Shown here in pieces: positions 34,461-43,051 of a DNA stretch of 64,000 nucleotides. The position numbers were made by a program, and so were the translations under genes. Every line of letters starts with the position of its first letter. Positions within the stretch are counted from its first letter, which is position 1. Source of the stretch: Lachnospiraceae bacterium. GTDB taxonomy: Bacteria; Bacillota; Clostridia; Lachnospirales; Lachnospiraceae. The notes beneath the pieces were generated by a model. That model was not told where the DNA came from, ran no database searches, and saw nothing but the letters and a program-made list of their open reading frames with translations. The DNA lies in the NCBI GenBank assembly GCA_028692975.1, contig JAQUWF010000005.1, forward strand, positions 1 through 64,000. The letters are read 5' to 3'.

Positions 34461-35512
34461 TGAATTAGTCCCCTTACATCTGTTGTGTAAATGTCTGCAT
34501 TCCATTCACGCCAAATATCTGGTACGTCCTCAAACGCCTTACCTCCCACAGCAATCTTTAAACCGGGAGTTTTACTACGTAATTCTTTAATCATATTTTT
34601 ACACAGGACTAAATGCTGCGGCATGGTAACGGACAGAGCAATCAGGTCTGGTTTTTGTTCTTTCACTGTACTAATAAGTGCTTCTTCCGGTACCCCTGCC
34701 CCTAAAAACAAGCTGTTCCATCCCTCATATGTAAATAAATCAGTAATCATACGCATTCCCAGTTCGTGAAGTTCCCCTCCAATACAGCATCCTATCATGG
34801 TATGTCCATTAGGCGGGGTTGAAAAGATAGTAGAATACAGCTGGGAAATCGCTGTCTGGGTCAGTGCCGTACAGTAATGCTCCTGTGCCACGCTGATTTT
34901 TTTCTCAAACCACAATTCACCTATCTTATACATAACTTTCTGCACCACTTCCAGATAAATATCAGCAATATTCATTCCATCCTGATACAGTTTCAGAAAA
35001 TACTGCATTGCCTCTTTGGAATCTTTTTTCAGGATAATGGCAATATATTCTGCTACGATTTGATTATATTTTTCTTTCGGTCCCTGATTTTCTGCTGCCT
35101 CGGTTCTCTGAAAGCCTTCTTTGTAAAGTCTTTCAATTTCCTGTATCCCCTGCTGAATACATCTTTCTGCGAATTCATATTCTTCTGATGGCAATTCATC
35201 TTTCATGCATACGGACATAGCAACATAAAAATCAATACATTGCTTTGTCATCTTCTCACTGGTCACATAGACCATCAAGTAGGTCAGATATTCATAAGTC
35301 CACCTCACATAGGATACAAAGATCTGTTCCTGCTTTAAATCAATTGCAGACTTTAAATATGAGATTCCATAAAAGAAGTCCCGTTTCATAAATTTCCTTG
35401 CCCGTTCAGGAAGTTCATCGTATAAACCTGGTGACTGTTCATACTGTCTTTTCGACATCCGTTGTACCAATTCATTTAATTCGTCCGCTTCATCAATATA
35501 GAACAAACTCAT
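34436..35512 (-). CDS. Cobalamin-binding sensor protein (CarH-like ligand domain without DNA-binding domain)
   Basis: This protein has 358 residues. The C-terminal 190 form a B12-binding module: a four-helix cap carrying W201-x9-E211-H212 and a Rossmann-like domain with ELHELG (H249), which matches the E/DxHxxG cobalamin-ligand motif. W-x9-EH plus ExHxxG is the hallmark of the CarH/LitR adenosylcobalamin photoreceptors, rather than of methyltransferase corrinoid proteins. The N-terminal 150 residues are helical and lack the MerR DNA-binding domain of CarH. It is the first gene of the kinase operon, so it probably feeds B12 or light status to the soluble kinase. Whether light matters in this organism is unknown. 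Confidence 0.82.
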   Translation of the reverse strand: MSLFYIDEADELNELVQRMSKRQYEQSPGLYDELPERARKFMKRDFFYGISYLKSAIDLKQEQIFVSYVRWTYEYLTYLMVYVTSEKMTKQCIDFYVAMSVCMKDELPSEEYEFAERCIQQGIQEIERLYKEGFQRTEAAENQGPKEKYNQIVAEYIAIILKKDSKEAMQYFLKLYQDGMNIADIYLEVVQKVMYKIGELWFEKKISVAQEHYCTALTQTAISQLYSTIFSTPPNGHTMIGCCIGGELHELGMRMITDLFTYEGWNSLFLGAGVPEEALISTVKEQKPDLIALSVTMPQHLVLCKNMIKELRSKTPGLKIAVGGKAFEDVPDIWREWNADIYTTDVRGLIQWAQMNIS

Positions 35513-35611
35513 ACGTACATCCCCCTCGTATTTTTATCAATGAGTATCTTTTGCGAAAACGGTTTATTTATCTGAAATGATTCCCAAAATAGTATCTCTC
35601 TAAATACTTCT

Positions 35612-35638
35612 TAGTGTAATACATCGTATCACACTAAA
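35612..35638. promoter_or_regulatory. 27-bp palindrome upstream of the signalling operon
   Basis: Arms TTAGTGTRATAC and its complement flank a 3-base centre (11 of 12 pairs). In minus-strand sense it overlaps a plausible ATGACT-N16-TATTAC promoter about 100 bases before the cobalamin-sensor gene, so it is a good operator candidate. The remainder of 35513-35938 holds an open frame of 64 codons (35718-35912, +) that I do not recognise and do not call as a gene. Confidence 0.55.
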
Positions 35639-35938
35639 GTCATTTATTCAACATTTTGCACCCGATTGATTAGCAATAGCATCCCCATGCAATCTTGAAA
35701 AATTTGTTGAAATACACTTGCTTTCATTGTATAAAGAAATGGCAGGATGGCAAACACCATTATTTATGTACAAGAGCATCAGTACGATACAAAGGAAAGG
35801 CTTGATTCTACATTCAAAGAATAGGGCTCTCTATCGGCAGGAACACTTGAAAGAAATGAACGCCTACGAAGAAGCCCCTCAGAAGAGCAAAGAAAAAGAA
35901 GAGGCGCTTTAATAGTCGATTGCTTCATCTAAGGAATA

Positions 35939-36686
35939 CTATGATTCCAAGTTATTATCCGTAAGCAAAAAGTCCATCACATTCATAATTAAATATCCTT
36001 TTTTATTATGCCATGGTTTAATATTATCTGCCACAATAATCATCTTTTTAAAAGAATCATCAATTCGATCTAGCGATCCCATTTCTTGCTTTATTTTTTC
36101 TTCATCAGGCAAAGAGTATGTAGATTGAATATAGTACCTGCTACTTCCTAAATTACATACAAAATCAATCTCTAATTGAGTTCTCTTCTGTTTCCCATTT
36201 TCATCCATATAGTATTTCTCAACAACACCTACATCTACATTGTATCCACGAATAACTAACTCATTGTATATAATATTTTCCATAATATGTGTTGGTTCCT
36301 GTTGCCGGAAGTTTAATCTGGCATTGCGCAGCCCAATATCCGTATAATAGTATTTTAATGGAGATCCAATATATTTTCTTCCTTTTACATTATAACGTTT
36401 GGCTTCCTCAATCAAAAATGCATCTACAAGATGTCCAATATAGGTCTTCACAATCTTATCACTCGTTTTTATTCCATTTGAAGCAAATGTATTTGCAAGT
36501 TTATTTGCATTGGTTAGTGAACCTACTGACGAATCTAAAATATCAACCACTTGATCAAGAATATTATCTTCTCTAAGATTATTTCCTTCTACCACATCTT
36601 CTAAGCCCAGTAATTACCTTAATAGCTCCATTTTCTTTTCGTTCTATTATTTTATTAAGATATAAGTCTCTTTTTATTTCTTTCAT
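35939..36686 (-). pseudogene. AAA+/DUF4143 ATPase with internal deletion
   Basis: The gene begins at the ATG at 36686 (MKEIKRDLYLNKIIERKENG then VITGLRRCG, the start of Walker A). It breaks off at about 36597 and resumes in another frame with the C-terminal DUF4143 portion (35939-36595; LQQ-like KYYYTDIGLRNARLNF, LEIDFVC). The ATPase core is deleted and the frame is shifted. The remaining 218-codon frame could be translated but would lack ATP binding. Bases 36687-36887 upstream are A+T-rich with nothing I can identify. Confidence 0.75.
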
Positions 36687-36887
36687 GGCTTCCTCCACTT
36701 CGAAATATTTCATTTTACTACATTTTTCCGAAGTAACCATATTATCTTTTTTGTTTTATAGCAATAGTATGTCCGAATCAAAAAATATATTACAATATTA
36801 CCTCATCATAGCTTATTATTTCATCGCTGATGCCAGCGAGCAATGTTTAATTCAATAGCATTAACCAATAGTTTTTCTATCTTTTCA

Positions 36888-37454
36888 CTAGCAATTTATT
36901 TCCTTGTTTTGATGCTGATTAAGTGCTTCAAAAACCCACTGTTTCATCAATGTGCTGTTTATCGAAAATCTACCCTTAGGCGCAAAACGTGCCGTTACCG
37001 TTTTATTAACTACAACTTCCGTTATCTCATTACGATTATACGAATTGAATGGCTTACAAAACTCATCTAAATATTCTGCGTCTAACAAAGCCAACCAGCT
37101 TATCAAAGTATGCCATTTTTGGCTAAAAATCTTTTCACCATTTATATATTCGAAAGGTTTAAATACATTAACTTTTGCAACCACATTCTCATCTTGTAGA
37201 AAAGTATAATAATTATCCTCATCCTCATTTAACGGATCATATCCATGGTTGTACATAAGGCTTTTAAAGAAACTCCTACTTTCCTCCTCTTTATCTTCTA
37301 GTTTTACCTCATCAATAGCCTTGTTTTCTTTTAAAGTTTCTATCATTCTTTCAAAATCGCGCCCCATTGTATAAGCCGGGTCTGTAACATCAGGATTATT
37401 CTTAACACAATAATGACATTCGTTACAGATATCAACAAAATCCTTTAATTTCAT
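36888..37454 (-). CDS. Hypothetical protein
   Basis: This is a 188-residue soluble, acidic protein that I do not recognise. The N-terminus has a cysteine pair region (DICNECHYCVKNNPD) that might bind a metal. The C-terminal half is rich in aromatic residues (KWHTLISWLALLDAEYLDEFCKPFNSYNR). The Shine-Dalgarno is weak (AAAGGA). Low G+C and the surrounding element debris suggest transfer. It may be a cargo gene of a mobile element. Confidence 0.6.
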   Translation of the reverse strand: MKLKDFVDICNECHYCVKNNPDVTDPAYTMGRDFERMIETLKENKAIDEVKLEDKEEESRSFFKSLMYNHGYDPLNEDEDNYYTFLQDENVVAKVNVFKPFEYINGEKIFSQKWHTLISWLALLDAEYLDEFCKPFNSYNRNEITEVVVNKTVTARFAPKGRFSINSTLMKQWVFEALNQHQNKEINC

Positions 37455-37580
37455 ATTAAACTATCCTTTCAATTTACATTACTGTCATCGCACTATCTAC
37501 ATACAGTTTACCACCATTTCCCATCCCTTTTCAACTTCTGTTGCATCATCGCCTTCTTCTCCTAAAATGGAATTTACTCC

Positions 37581-38180
37581 TGCGCAGTCGCTCACAAATA
37601 CAGATACGATGCCCGTTTCGCTGACCGGAAATATCGTGAAAGACTGTCAGTTTCAAGAGCCGGCATAAATATGACAAAGCATGAACTGCATAAGAAGGAT
37701 GCGATCGTTTCTCCTTTAATTGAACAAGGCCAGTCTCCTTACCATATCATAACAAACCACCCGGAACTGGATATGTCCGTCCGTTCCTTATATTTCTATC
37801 TTGACCAGGGTTTGTTTACAGCCAGAAATATCGATTTGAAGCGCAAGCCCGGGTTCAAGCCTCGAAAGTGTCATAAAACACAAATCACAAACAGGGCTGT
37901 ATTTGAAAAAAGATTATACAGTGATTTCTGCAAGCTGCACTTATCTTCCTTTACTGAAATGGATACCGTGCACTCATCCAGAGAATCAAGCAAAACGCTG
38001 CTGACCTTTTTCTTTACGGAAGAGAAGCTCTTTCTGGCTTTCCTTATGAACCGATGCACGAAAGGTGCTGTCCGGCTTATCTTTGATCGTTTGGAAAAAC
38101 GAATGGGTACCTATGAATTTTTATCCGTGTTTGAATATATATTGACCGACAGAGGCTCTGAATTCGGTGATCCGCTTTAA
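37581..38180 (+). pseudogene. IS30-family transposase fragment
   Basis: The open frame continues upstream of the first ATG (37671) without a start, from at least 37581. HELHKKDAIVSPLIEQGQSP, SVRSLYFYLDQGLFTARNIDLKRKPGFKPRK and MDTV (first catalytic Asp) are IS30-like, as is LTDRGSEFGDP (second Asp). The frame stops directly after this, so the last catalytic Glu region is missing, as is the N-terminal DNA-binding end. It should be inactive. No terminal inverted repeats are evident. Confidence 0.78.
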
Positions 38181-38284
38181 CCACTAACAACTACTTAGAA
38201 ATCTGCTGTCGGACTAGATCTTAAACTTTCACATTTTTAAAATGAATTTTAAATAGGTGTGCTTTCAGCGGATGGCTGGAGGAA

Positions 38285-38566
38285 ATGGACTACCGACCTT
38301 ACCGCACGGAGGTACAGCTTTACAAATCCCTTCTGTTTCTGAAACGGAGCGTTGACCGAGATCTGATCATCACCTCGCAGCGTGAGGCACTGCAAACGCT
38401 TAAGTGTATTATTTCCAATATCGAATACCGTTTTTATAAGGCTTATGATATGGAGATTGAGGATAAACGCACCGTGTACGGTGACTGCTCCTACCGCCTT
38501 GTGCCGAGGGAGGACGAACCAAGCGTATGCCTGATGCACGACTGGATTTATCTGCCGAGTGCGTAA
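38285..38566 (+). CDS. Small conserved-looking protein of unknown function
   Basis: This is a 93-residue protein (RTEVQLYKSLLFLKRSVDRDLIITSQ, KCIISNIEYRFYKAYDMEIEDKRTVYG). The frame is open a little further upstream (to about 38235) and GGAGG lies only two bases before the ATG, so the true start may be lost. It has balanced composition and no stop, which argues for a real gene, probably element cargo. I do not recognise the family. Confidence 0.45.
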   Translation: MDYRPYRTEVQLYKSLLFLKRSVDRDLIITSQREALQTLKCIISNIEYRFYKAYDMEIEDKRTVYGDCSYRLVPREDEPSVCLMHDWIYLPSA

Positions 38567-38666
38567 TGATGTCACGAAAAATACACAATATTCGTGACAT
38601 TGTTAATGCAACGAATACTACATAAAATTTGTTGTAAATCGGAAATATCGGCTAATTTAAAATCTT

Positions 38667-38882
38667 ATTTTAGTTTAGACGAAGTTGTCCTGAATAATGT
38701 ATTTAATTCGGGACAAAAAAGTCTTGTTGCTCTCACCAGTCTTTTCAAATCATGTCAGGCAAGATGACACAATTCATGTCAAAATCCGTCTAAATTAAAA
38801 TGGCGATTTAGTTTGGACGGATTCAGCATTGACAATCGCCCCGTTTATGGCTATAATAAAATTGCAATTTAGTTTGGACGAA
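38667..38882. repeat. Repeated 15-bp motif flanking a consensus promoter
   Basis: The motif TTTAGTTTRGACGRA occurs at 38669-38683, 38807-38821 and 38868-38882 on the + strand, and a variant (TTTAATTTAGACGGA) on the minus strand at 38785-38799. The copies at 38785 and 38807 form an inverted pair. Copies lie on both sides of the strong promoter at 38829-38857, so they are likely operators of the downstream ATPase gene. Confidence 0.65.
38829..38857 (+). promoter_or_regulatory. Consensus promoter of the DUF4143 ATPase gene
   Basis: TTGACA, 17 bases, TATAAT: a perfect sigma-A promoter. Transcription would start near 38864, directly at the last copy of the repeated motif. Confidence 0.8.
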
Positions 38883-38929
38883 TATTCTCACCAGAATTGT
38901 CTATACTATAATCGAAGGGAGAGATTGTC

Positions 38930-40204
38930 ATGGCATATATTAAGAGAGCTGCGGAAGGAACCATTGCACGGGTATCAAAAATGTTCCCGGTGCTGTTAGT
39001 AACCGGTCCCAGACAGGTCGGAAAAACGACATTGCTGCAAAAACTGTTAGATGCACAAAAAGCCGAAGGAATAGACCGAAAGTATGTAACACTGGATGAT
39101 CCTGACGTAAGATACTTAGCCAAGCATGATCCGGCGCTGTTTCTGCAAAGGTATTCTCCACCAGTGCTGATCGACGAGATCCAGTATGCAACAGAGCTGT
39201 TGCCCTATATTAAAATGAGTGTGGACCGCTCCAAGAAAAAGGGAGATTTTTGGATCACAGGGTCACAGGTTTTCCGTCTTATGAAAAATGTAAGCGAAAG
39301 TCTGGCAGGTCGTGTTGGGATCGTCAACCTGTTAGGATTCTCTGATGCGGAAATTTACCAGGAACCAAGCGAGCCATTCCAGACGGATTCTGAACACTTA
39401 ATGAAACGGCTGTCCGTAAGGACCAGGAAAGACCTGAATGAAATCTACAAAAGAATATTCAAAGGTTCCATGCCGGAGCTCTACGCAGATGAAAATGTAG
39501 ATTGGGAAACTTATTACCGTTCCTATGTGGACACCTACCTGCAACGGGATATTCGGGATCTGGCACAGGTTGCAGATGAAATGCAATTCTACAATTTTAT
39601 GACGATTGTTGCCGCACATACATCAAAGCCTGTTGTATATGAGGAACTGGCAACGGCTGCCGGTATATCGTCGCCAACTGCGAAAAAGTGGCTGTCTATT
39701 TTGGTATCGTCTCATATTATCGCACTTGTGCAGCCATACCATAACAATGCACTCAAACGTGTAGTCAAGATGCCGTTGGTTCATTTCTTAGATACCGGTT
39801 TGGCCGCATATCTTTTGAAATGGGGAAATCCCGAAGCATTGGAAAAAGGCGCAATGTCTGGAGCGTTCTTCGAGAGTTATGTATTCTCCGAGATTTACAA
39901 AAGCTATCTGAACGCAGGTAAGGAACCGCCGATATTCTATTACCGGGATAAGGATCAAAAGGAAATTGACCTATTGCTTTACCAGAACGGTACACTATCC
40001 CCGATTGAAATTAAAAAGGCTGCATCACCTGGAAAGGCAGCTATTAAGAATTTCAATGTTTTGGAGCCTGTAACCCGTGAGGAACATTTCGGAGGCATAG
40101 AGTCGTTGAAAGTCGAGATAGGAACCGGAAGTGTGGTCTGTATGGCAAACGATCTGCTGCCTGTGGATGAAAAGAACTGGTATGTACCGGTTTGGTTGAT
40201 TTAA
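38930..40204 (+). CDS. AAA+ ATPase with C-terminal DUF4143 domain
   Basis: This protein has 424 residues. Walker A is GPRQVGKTTLL (about 26-36), Walker B VLIDEIQYA and the sensor region WITGSQVFRL. The C-terminal nuclease-like part is FESYVFSEIYKS...EIDLLLYQNG...PIEIKKA. It is a diverged relative of the gene at 27541. A consensus promoter flanked by repeated motifs drives it. Its partner or substrate is unknown. Confidence 0.9.
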   Translation: MAYIKRAAEGTIARVSKMFPVLLVTGPRQVGKTTLLQKLLDAQKAEGIDRKYVTLDDPDVRYLAKHDPALFLQRYSPPVLIDEIQYATELLPYIKMSVDRSKKKGDFWITGSQVFRLMKNVSESLAGRVGIVNLLGFSDAEIYQEPSEPFQTDSEHLMKRLSVRTRKDLNEIYKRIFKGSMPELYADENVDWETYYRSYVDTYLQRDIRDLAQVADEMQFYNFMTIVAAHTSKPVVYEELATAAGISSPTAKKWLSILVSSHIIALVQPYHNNALKRVVKMPLVHFLDTGLAAYLLKWGNPEALEKGAMSGAFFESYVFSEIYKSYLNAGKEPPIFYYRDKDQKEIDLLLYQNGTLSPIEIKKAASPGKAAIKNFNVLEPVTREEHFGGIESLKVEIGTGSVVCMANDLLPVDEKNWYVPVWLI

Positions 40205-40313
40205 TACAAATTCAATATAGGATGGGAAAACGAGGACCTGACTGCCCTCGTTTTTTCTATGTCATTTTTCATGGAAAGGATGTGGTTTTATTACACAAAA
40301 CGAAGTCAACAAA

Positions 40314-40607
40314 GTGTTTGACGAGCAGGTGGCGCTATGTGCCAGAATCCTGCAACAGAAAACAAAGGAATACACCGGGGACGATACGGACCGGCTGGGT
40401 GCATTTAAGGCGGCTGCGGCATTGCAGCACTGCACACCGGAGCAGGCCCTTGCCGGGATGCTGGCAAAACATATCGTTTCCCTGTATGACATGTGCTTTG
40501 ATAAAGGAGACCAATATGACATAGGCACATGGGATGAAAAAATCACAGACAGCCTCAACTATCTGTTTTTACTGAAAGCCATTGTAAAGGAGGGACATAC
40601 CGATTAA
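40314..40607 (+). CDS. Small phage/ICE-type protein, unknown function
   Basis: This protein has 97 residues from a GTG at 40314, but no ribosome site precedes that codon. AAAGGA lies nine bases before an in-frame ATT at 40290, which would give TQNEVNKVFDEQ at the N-terminus and 105 residues in total. Composition is helical and acidic (TWDEKITDSLNYLFLLKAIV). It runs into the ThyX-like gene and belongs with the nucleotide-metabolism cargo of a phage or conjugative element. Confidence 0.6.
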   Translation: MFDEQVALCARILQQKTKEYTGDDTDRLGAFKAAAALQHCTPEQALAGMLAKHIVSLYDMCFDKGDQYDIGTWDEKITDSLNYLFLLKAIVKEGHTD

Positions 40608-40626
40608 CCGAATTGAAATTAAGATT

Positions 40627-41700
40627 TTGAACTGTTCCGCAGTCAAAGAGGCGGAGAAAAATATGGTCTTTGCGGCCAGACTTACCCAGCGCGGGCACAG
40701 GATTTCTACAATGGAGGATCTGCTGACGCTCTATGAAAAGTCATTCAGTAATGACACCCTAACCGCAATCAGCAGCCTTCCACATCCGACAGTCCAGAAG
40801 TTTTCTGTGATTACTGTTGCCGTTGTAGGTGCAAGCAGGCGTTTCCTGGCACAGATTACCAGGCACCAGAATGAAGTAAAATTTATGAGTGCGTCTCTGC
40901 AGTACAGCAACTACGCAGGGCAGGCGGACTTTGCTATTCCTTATGAGGTTATGGCGGCTGACGAATCGATCCGGGAGCTTTACTTAAAGAGCTGTCAGTC
41001 AGATATGGACTGCTACGAGCAGTTATGTCACGCCGGGCTGGGGCATGACGCGGCTGGTTATGCTACACCTCAGGGGCTTCGGAATGTCCTGATTATCAGT
41101 GCCACCCCTTACCAGTGGAAACATATCATCGGCCAGCGGGTCTGCCGGCGCAATACAGACGAGACCAGAATTGTACTCTTAAAAATCTGGCAGGAGCTTT
41201 ATGCCTTGAGCCCGGCACTGTTCGCACCGCCGCTTACCGGACCTTTCTGGCAGCGGATTACCCCTTGCTTTCCAAAGGAGGCACCTATGAAGATTAAGCT
41301 AATCGATTTTGGGATAAAGGAAAACCAAAAGCCCTACCGTCCACATGGAAACGACGCCGGTGCGGATGTATATATGCCTTATGACTGTACCTTACAGCCC
41401 GGACAAATAGAAAAAATTCCGCTTGGATTTGGGATTGAAGTACCGGACGGTTATGCAGGCTATGTGTTTCCCCGCACCAGTATGGCAGTCAAAGGACTTG
41501 TCTGCGAGCTGCCTCCCATTGATTCCGGCTACCGCGGAGAAATCCATGCGATTCTCAGCAATGTAAGCAATTATCCACATACCATTACCAAAGGTTCAAG
41601 AATCGGACAGCTTGTGATTACGCCGGTTGTAATCGCGGACTTTGTTTCCCAACTTGGAGCCGAGCGTGGCACGGGCGGATTTGGCAGCACCGGAGAATAA
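40627..41700 (+). CDS. ThyX-like thymidylate synthase reading frame continuous with dUTPase
   Basis: The first 220 codons resemble flavin-dependent thymidylate synthase: AQITRHQNEVKFMSASLQYS is in the place of the RHRxxSxxxxSxRYS motif, though the third residue of RHR is Gln. NVLIISATPYQWKHIIGQRVCRRNTDE fits the C-terminal ThyX helix. The frame runs with no stop into a complete dUTPase (41287-41700), which has its own ribosome site, so either a natural fusion or a lost stop codon is possible. The TTG at 40627 has no ribosome site. GGAGGG is eight bases before an in-frame ATT at 40603. Both enzymes feed dTMP synthesis, so a joint role makes sense. Confidence 0.65.
   Translation: MNCSAVKEAEKNMVFAARLTQRGHRISTMEDLLTLYEKSFSNDTLTAISSLPHPTVQKFSVITVAVVGASRRFLAQITRHQNEVKFMSASLQYSNYAGQADFAIPYEVMAADESIRELYLKSCQSDMDCYEQLCHAGLGHDAAGYATPQGLRNVLIISATPYQWKHIIGQRVCRRNTDETRIVLLKIWQELYALSPALFAPPLTGPFWQRITPCFPKEAPMKIKLIDFGIKENQKPYRPHGNDAGADVYMPYDCTLQPGQIEKIPLGFGIEVPDGYAGYVFPRTSMAVKGLVCELPPIDSGYRGEIHAILSNVSNYPHTITKGSRIGQLVITPVVIADFVSQLGAERGTGGFGSTGE
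41287..41700 (+). CDS. dut: dUTP diphosphatase (independent internal start)
   Basis: This dUTPase has 137 residues. All five motifs are present: DAGADVYMP (I), PRTSMAVKG (II), PPIDSGYRGEI (III), RIGQLVI (IV) and RGTGGFGSTG (V). It hydrolyses dUTP to dUMP. AAAGGAGG lies five bases before its ATG, so it can be made separately even though the upstream ThyX-like frame is open into it. Confidence 0.88.
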   Translation: MKIKLIDFGIKENQKPYRPHGNDAGADVYMPYDCTLQPGQIEKIPLGFGIEVPDGYAGYVFPRTSMAVKGLVCELPPIDSGYRGEIHAILSNVSNYPHTITKGSRIGQLVITPVVIADFVSQLGAERGTGGFGSTGE

Positions 41701-41780
41701 ACTGCTTTTCAGGATATTTCTTGGATTATCGCCGATATAAGGAATGGATAAAACAGGGATACTGCAAGGTACAATAAGAA

Positions 41781-41806
41781 AAAGCGGTCATCACCGTGGC
41801 CGCTTT
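41781..41806. terminator. Bidirectional terminator between dut and the XRE remnant
   Basis: AAAGCGG/CCGCTTT stem with T runs on both strands. Confidence 0.7.
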
Positions 41807-42092
41807 ACTTTTTGTTATTCAGTTCCTTCATAATACCGAGGATGTAAGTCATAGATTTGGAATCCAGCCGTTTTGCCTCTGCAATGAACTCCTGCAGGAC
41901 TTCTGGGTTTGGGTTTTCTTCATCAAAAAATTCCTGTGGTGTTACGCCGAGATATTCGCAAATATAAAAGAATGACTGCATAGCGGGAAGTGACTTTTTG
42001 TTCTCAATATTATTGATGTAATTGTTAGCTTGCCCCAACGACAGCGACATGTCGCGTGCAGATACTCCCTTTTGCGTTCTCAGCTTTGCCAA
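41805..42092 (-). pseudogene. XRE-family regulator truncated at its 5' end
   Basis: The 95-codon frame starts at a TTG with no ribosome site. KLRTQKGVSARDMSLSLGQANNYINNIENKKSLPAM is an XRE helix-turn-helix and the C-terminal half is the usual helical tail. Homologous proteins have a few residues before LAKLR including DYC, and these are partly visible upstream (DYC) before a stop. The native start was lost where the gene abuts a relaxase fragment on the other strand. Confidence 0.65.
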
Positions 42093-42099
42093 GCAGTAA

Positions 42100-42575
42100 T
42101 CTATCTAAAAGAGCACGGCGATATGAGCTTTGCAGATTTGCAGGAAAAGACATCTGCTGCCACTTCCAGATTTAATGAGCTGTCCGAGCAGATTAAAGGT
42201 CTGGAATCACAGATGAATGCCAACGGAGAATTGCAGAAGCAGATCGTAAACTATGCCAAAACAAGGGCTGTCTATGTGGACTACCGCAAAGCCGGTTACA
42301 GTAAAAAATTTCGTGCGGAGCATGAGGCAGATATACTCATTCACCAGGCGGCGAAGAAATATTTTGACAGTCAGGGAATTACAAAGCTCCCCTCCGTCAG
42401 AGCTTTGCGGGAGGACTATGCCGGGCTATTGGAACAGAAACGAAAAGCCTACGCTGCCTACAAACAGGTGCGGTCTGATATGCGGGAACTGCAAAATGTC
42501 AAGGCAAATGTGAGCTATCTATTGGATATTCCTGCCGGACAGGAAATGCAGCTTGATACGCAGAAGTCACGATAA
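42100..42575 (+). pseudogene. C-terminal remnant of an ICE relaxase (mobilization nuclease)
   Basis: The segment AVIYLKEHGDMSFADLQEKT, SAATSRFNELSEQIKGLESQM, VDYRKAGYSKKFRAEHEADI and VKANVSYLLDI matches the C-terminal tail of relaxases from Tn1549-like conjugative elements. The catalytic N-terminal domain is absent. The frame upstream of about 42095 (42030-42092) reads antisense through the XRE gene, so it is not relaxase. The two remnants mark a recombination scar. Confidence 0.7.
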
Positions 42576-42676
42576 CTGCAGGTTTTTTTCGTTCGTTTTT
42601 CAGCGTTCGCAGAACGCGCAGCCGTCACCGCAGGTGGCGATCTCAGGGGTTGGGGATATTTCACCAACAAGCATTA

Positions 42677-42734
42677 TTGCAGGTTTTCCGGAAACGGAAA
42701 ATCTGCAATAATACGCAATCTTACGGAAGATTGC
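42677..42734. repeat. Two adjacent hairpins in ICE intergenic region
   Basis: The first hairpin (42677-42708) has arms TTGCAGGTTTTCCG and CGGAAAATCTGCAA with one mismatch. The second (42715-42734) has GCAATCTT/AAGATTGC. They lie between the relaxase remnant and the promoter TTGATA-N17-TATAAT (42803-42831) of the next gene. They may be structured RNA or protein-binding sites. Confidence 0.5.
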
Positions 42735-42862
42735 ATTGCTTGCCAGTAGTTTTAGAAACCTTACAAATCGGCAGAAACAAGAGAATGTTCACAAATGGCG
42801 CATTGATATTGTTCGGTCAACCGCCTATAATATAGAAAAGAGAATTTTATAGGAGACTGGCT

Positions 42863-43051
42863 ATGTTTGAATATATGACCGTACAAGAAGCCGCAAAAGA
42901 ATGGGATTTGTCCGAGCGGCGGATTCAAAAACTTTGTGCAGATAACAGAATTGATGGTGTGATACACCTTAGCCGGGTATGGTTAATTCCCAAAACTGCA
43001 AAAAAACCCGTCGATGGACGAAAAAAAGAAAATAAAAGTTGTTTGCTGTAA
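42863..43051 (+). CDS. Small helix-turn-helix DNA-binding protein (excisionase-like)
   Basis: This protein has 62 residues. EYMTVQEAAKEWDLSERRIQKLCADNRIDGVIHLSRVWLIP in order is the MerR/excisionase-type HTH_17 fold with its wing. It has a good ribosome site (AGGAG) and its own consensus promoter (42803-42831). It lies directly upstream of the two-component system and its end overlaps that system's operator (43050-43067). Confidence 0.75.
   Translation: MFEYMTVQEAAKEWDLSERRIQKLCADNRIDGVIHLSRVWLIPKTAKKPVDGRKKENKSCLL

Noticed and set aside
35718..35912. 64-codon + strand frame after the signalling operon promoter
   Set aside because: No ribosome site, no recognisable family and no operon context. 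It is left unannotated.
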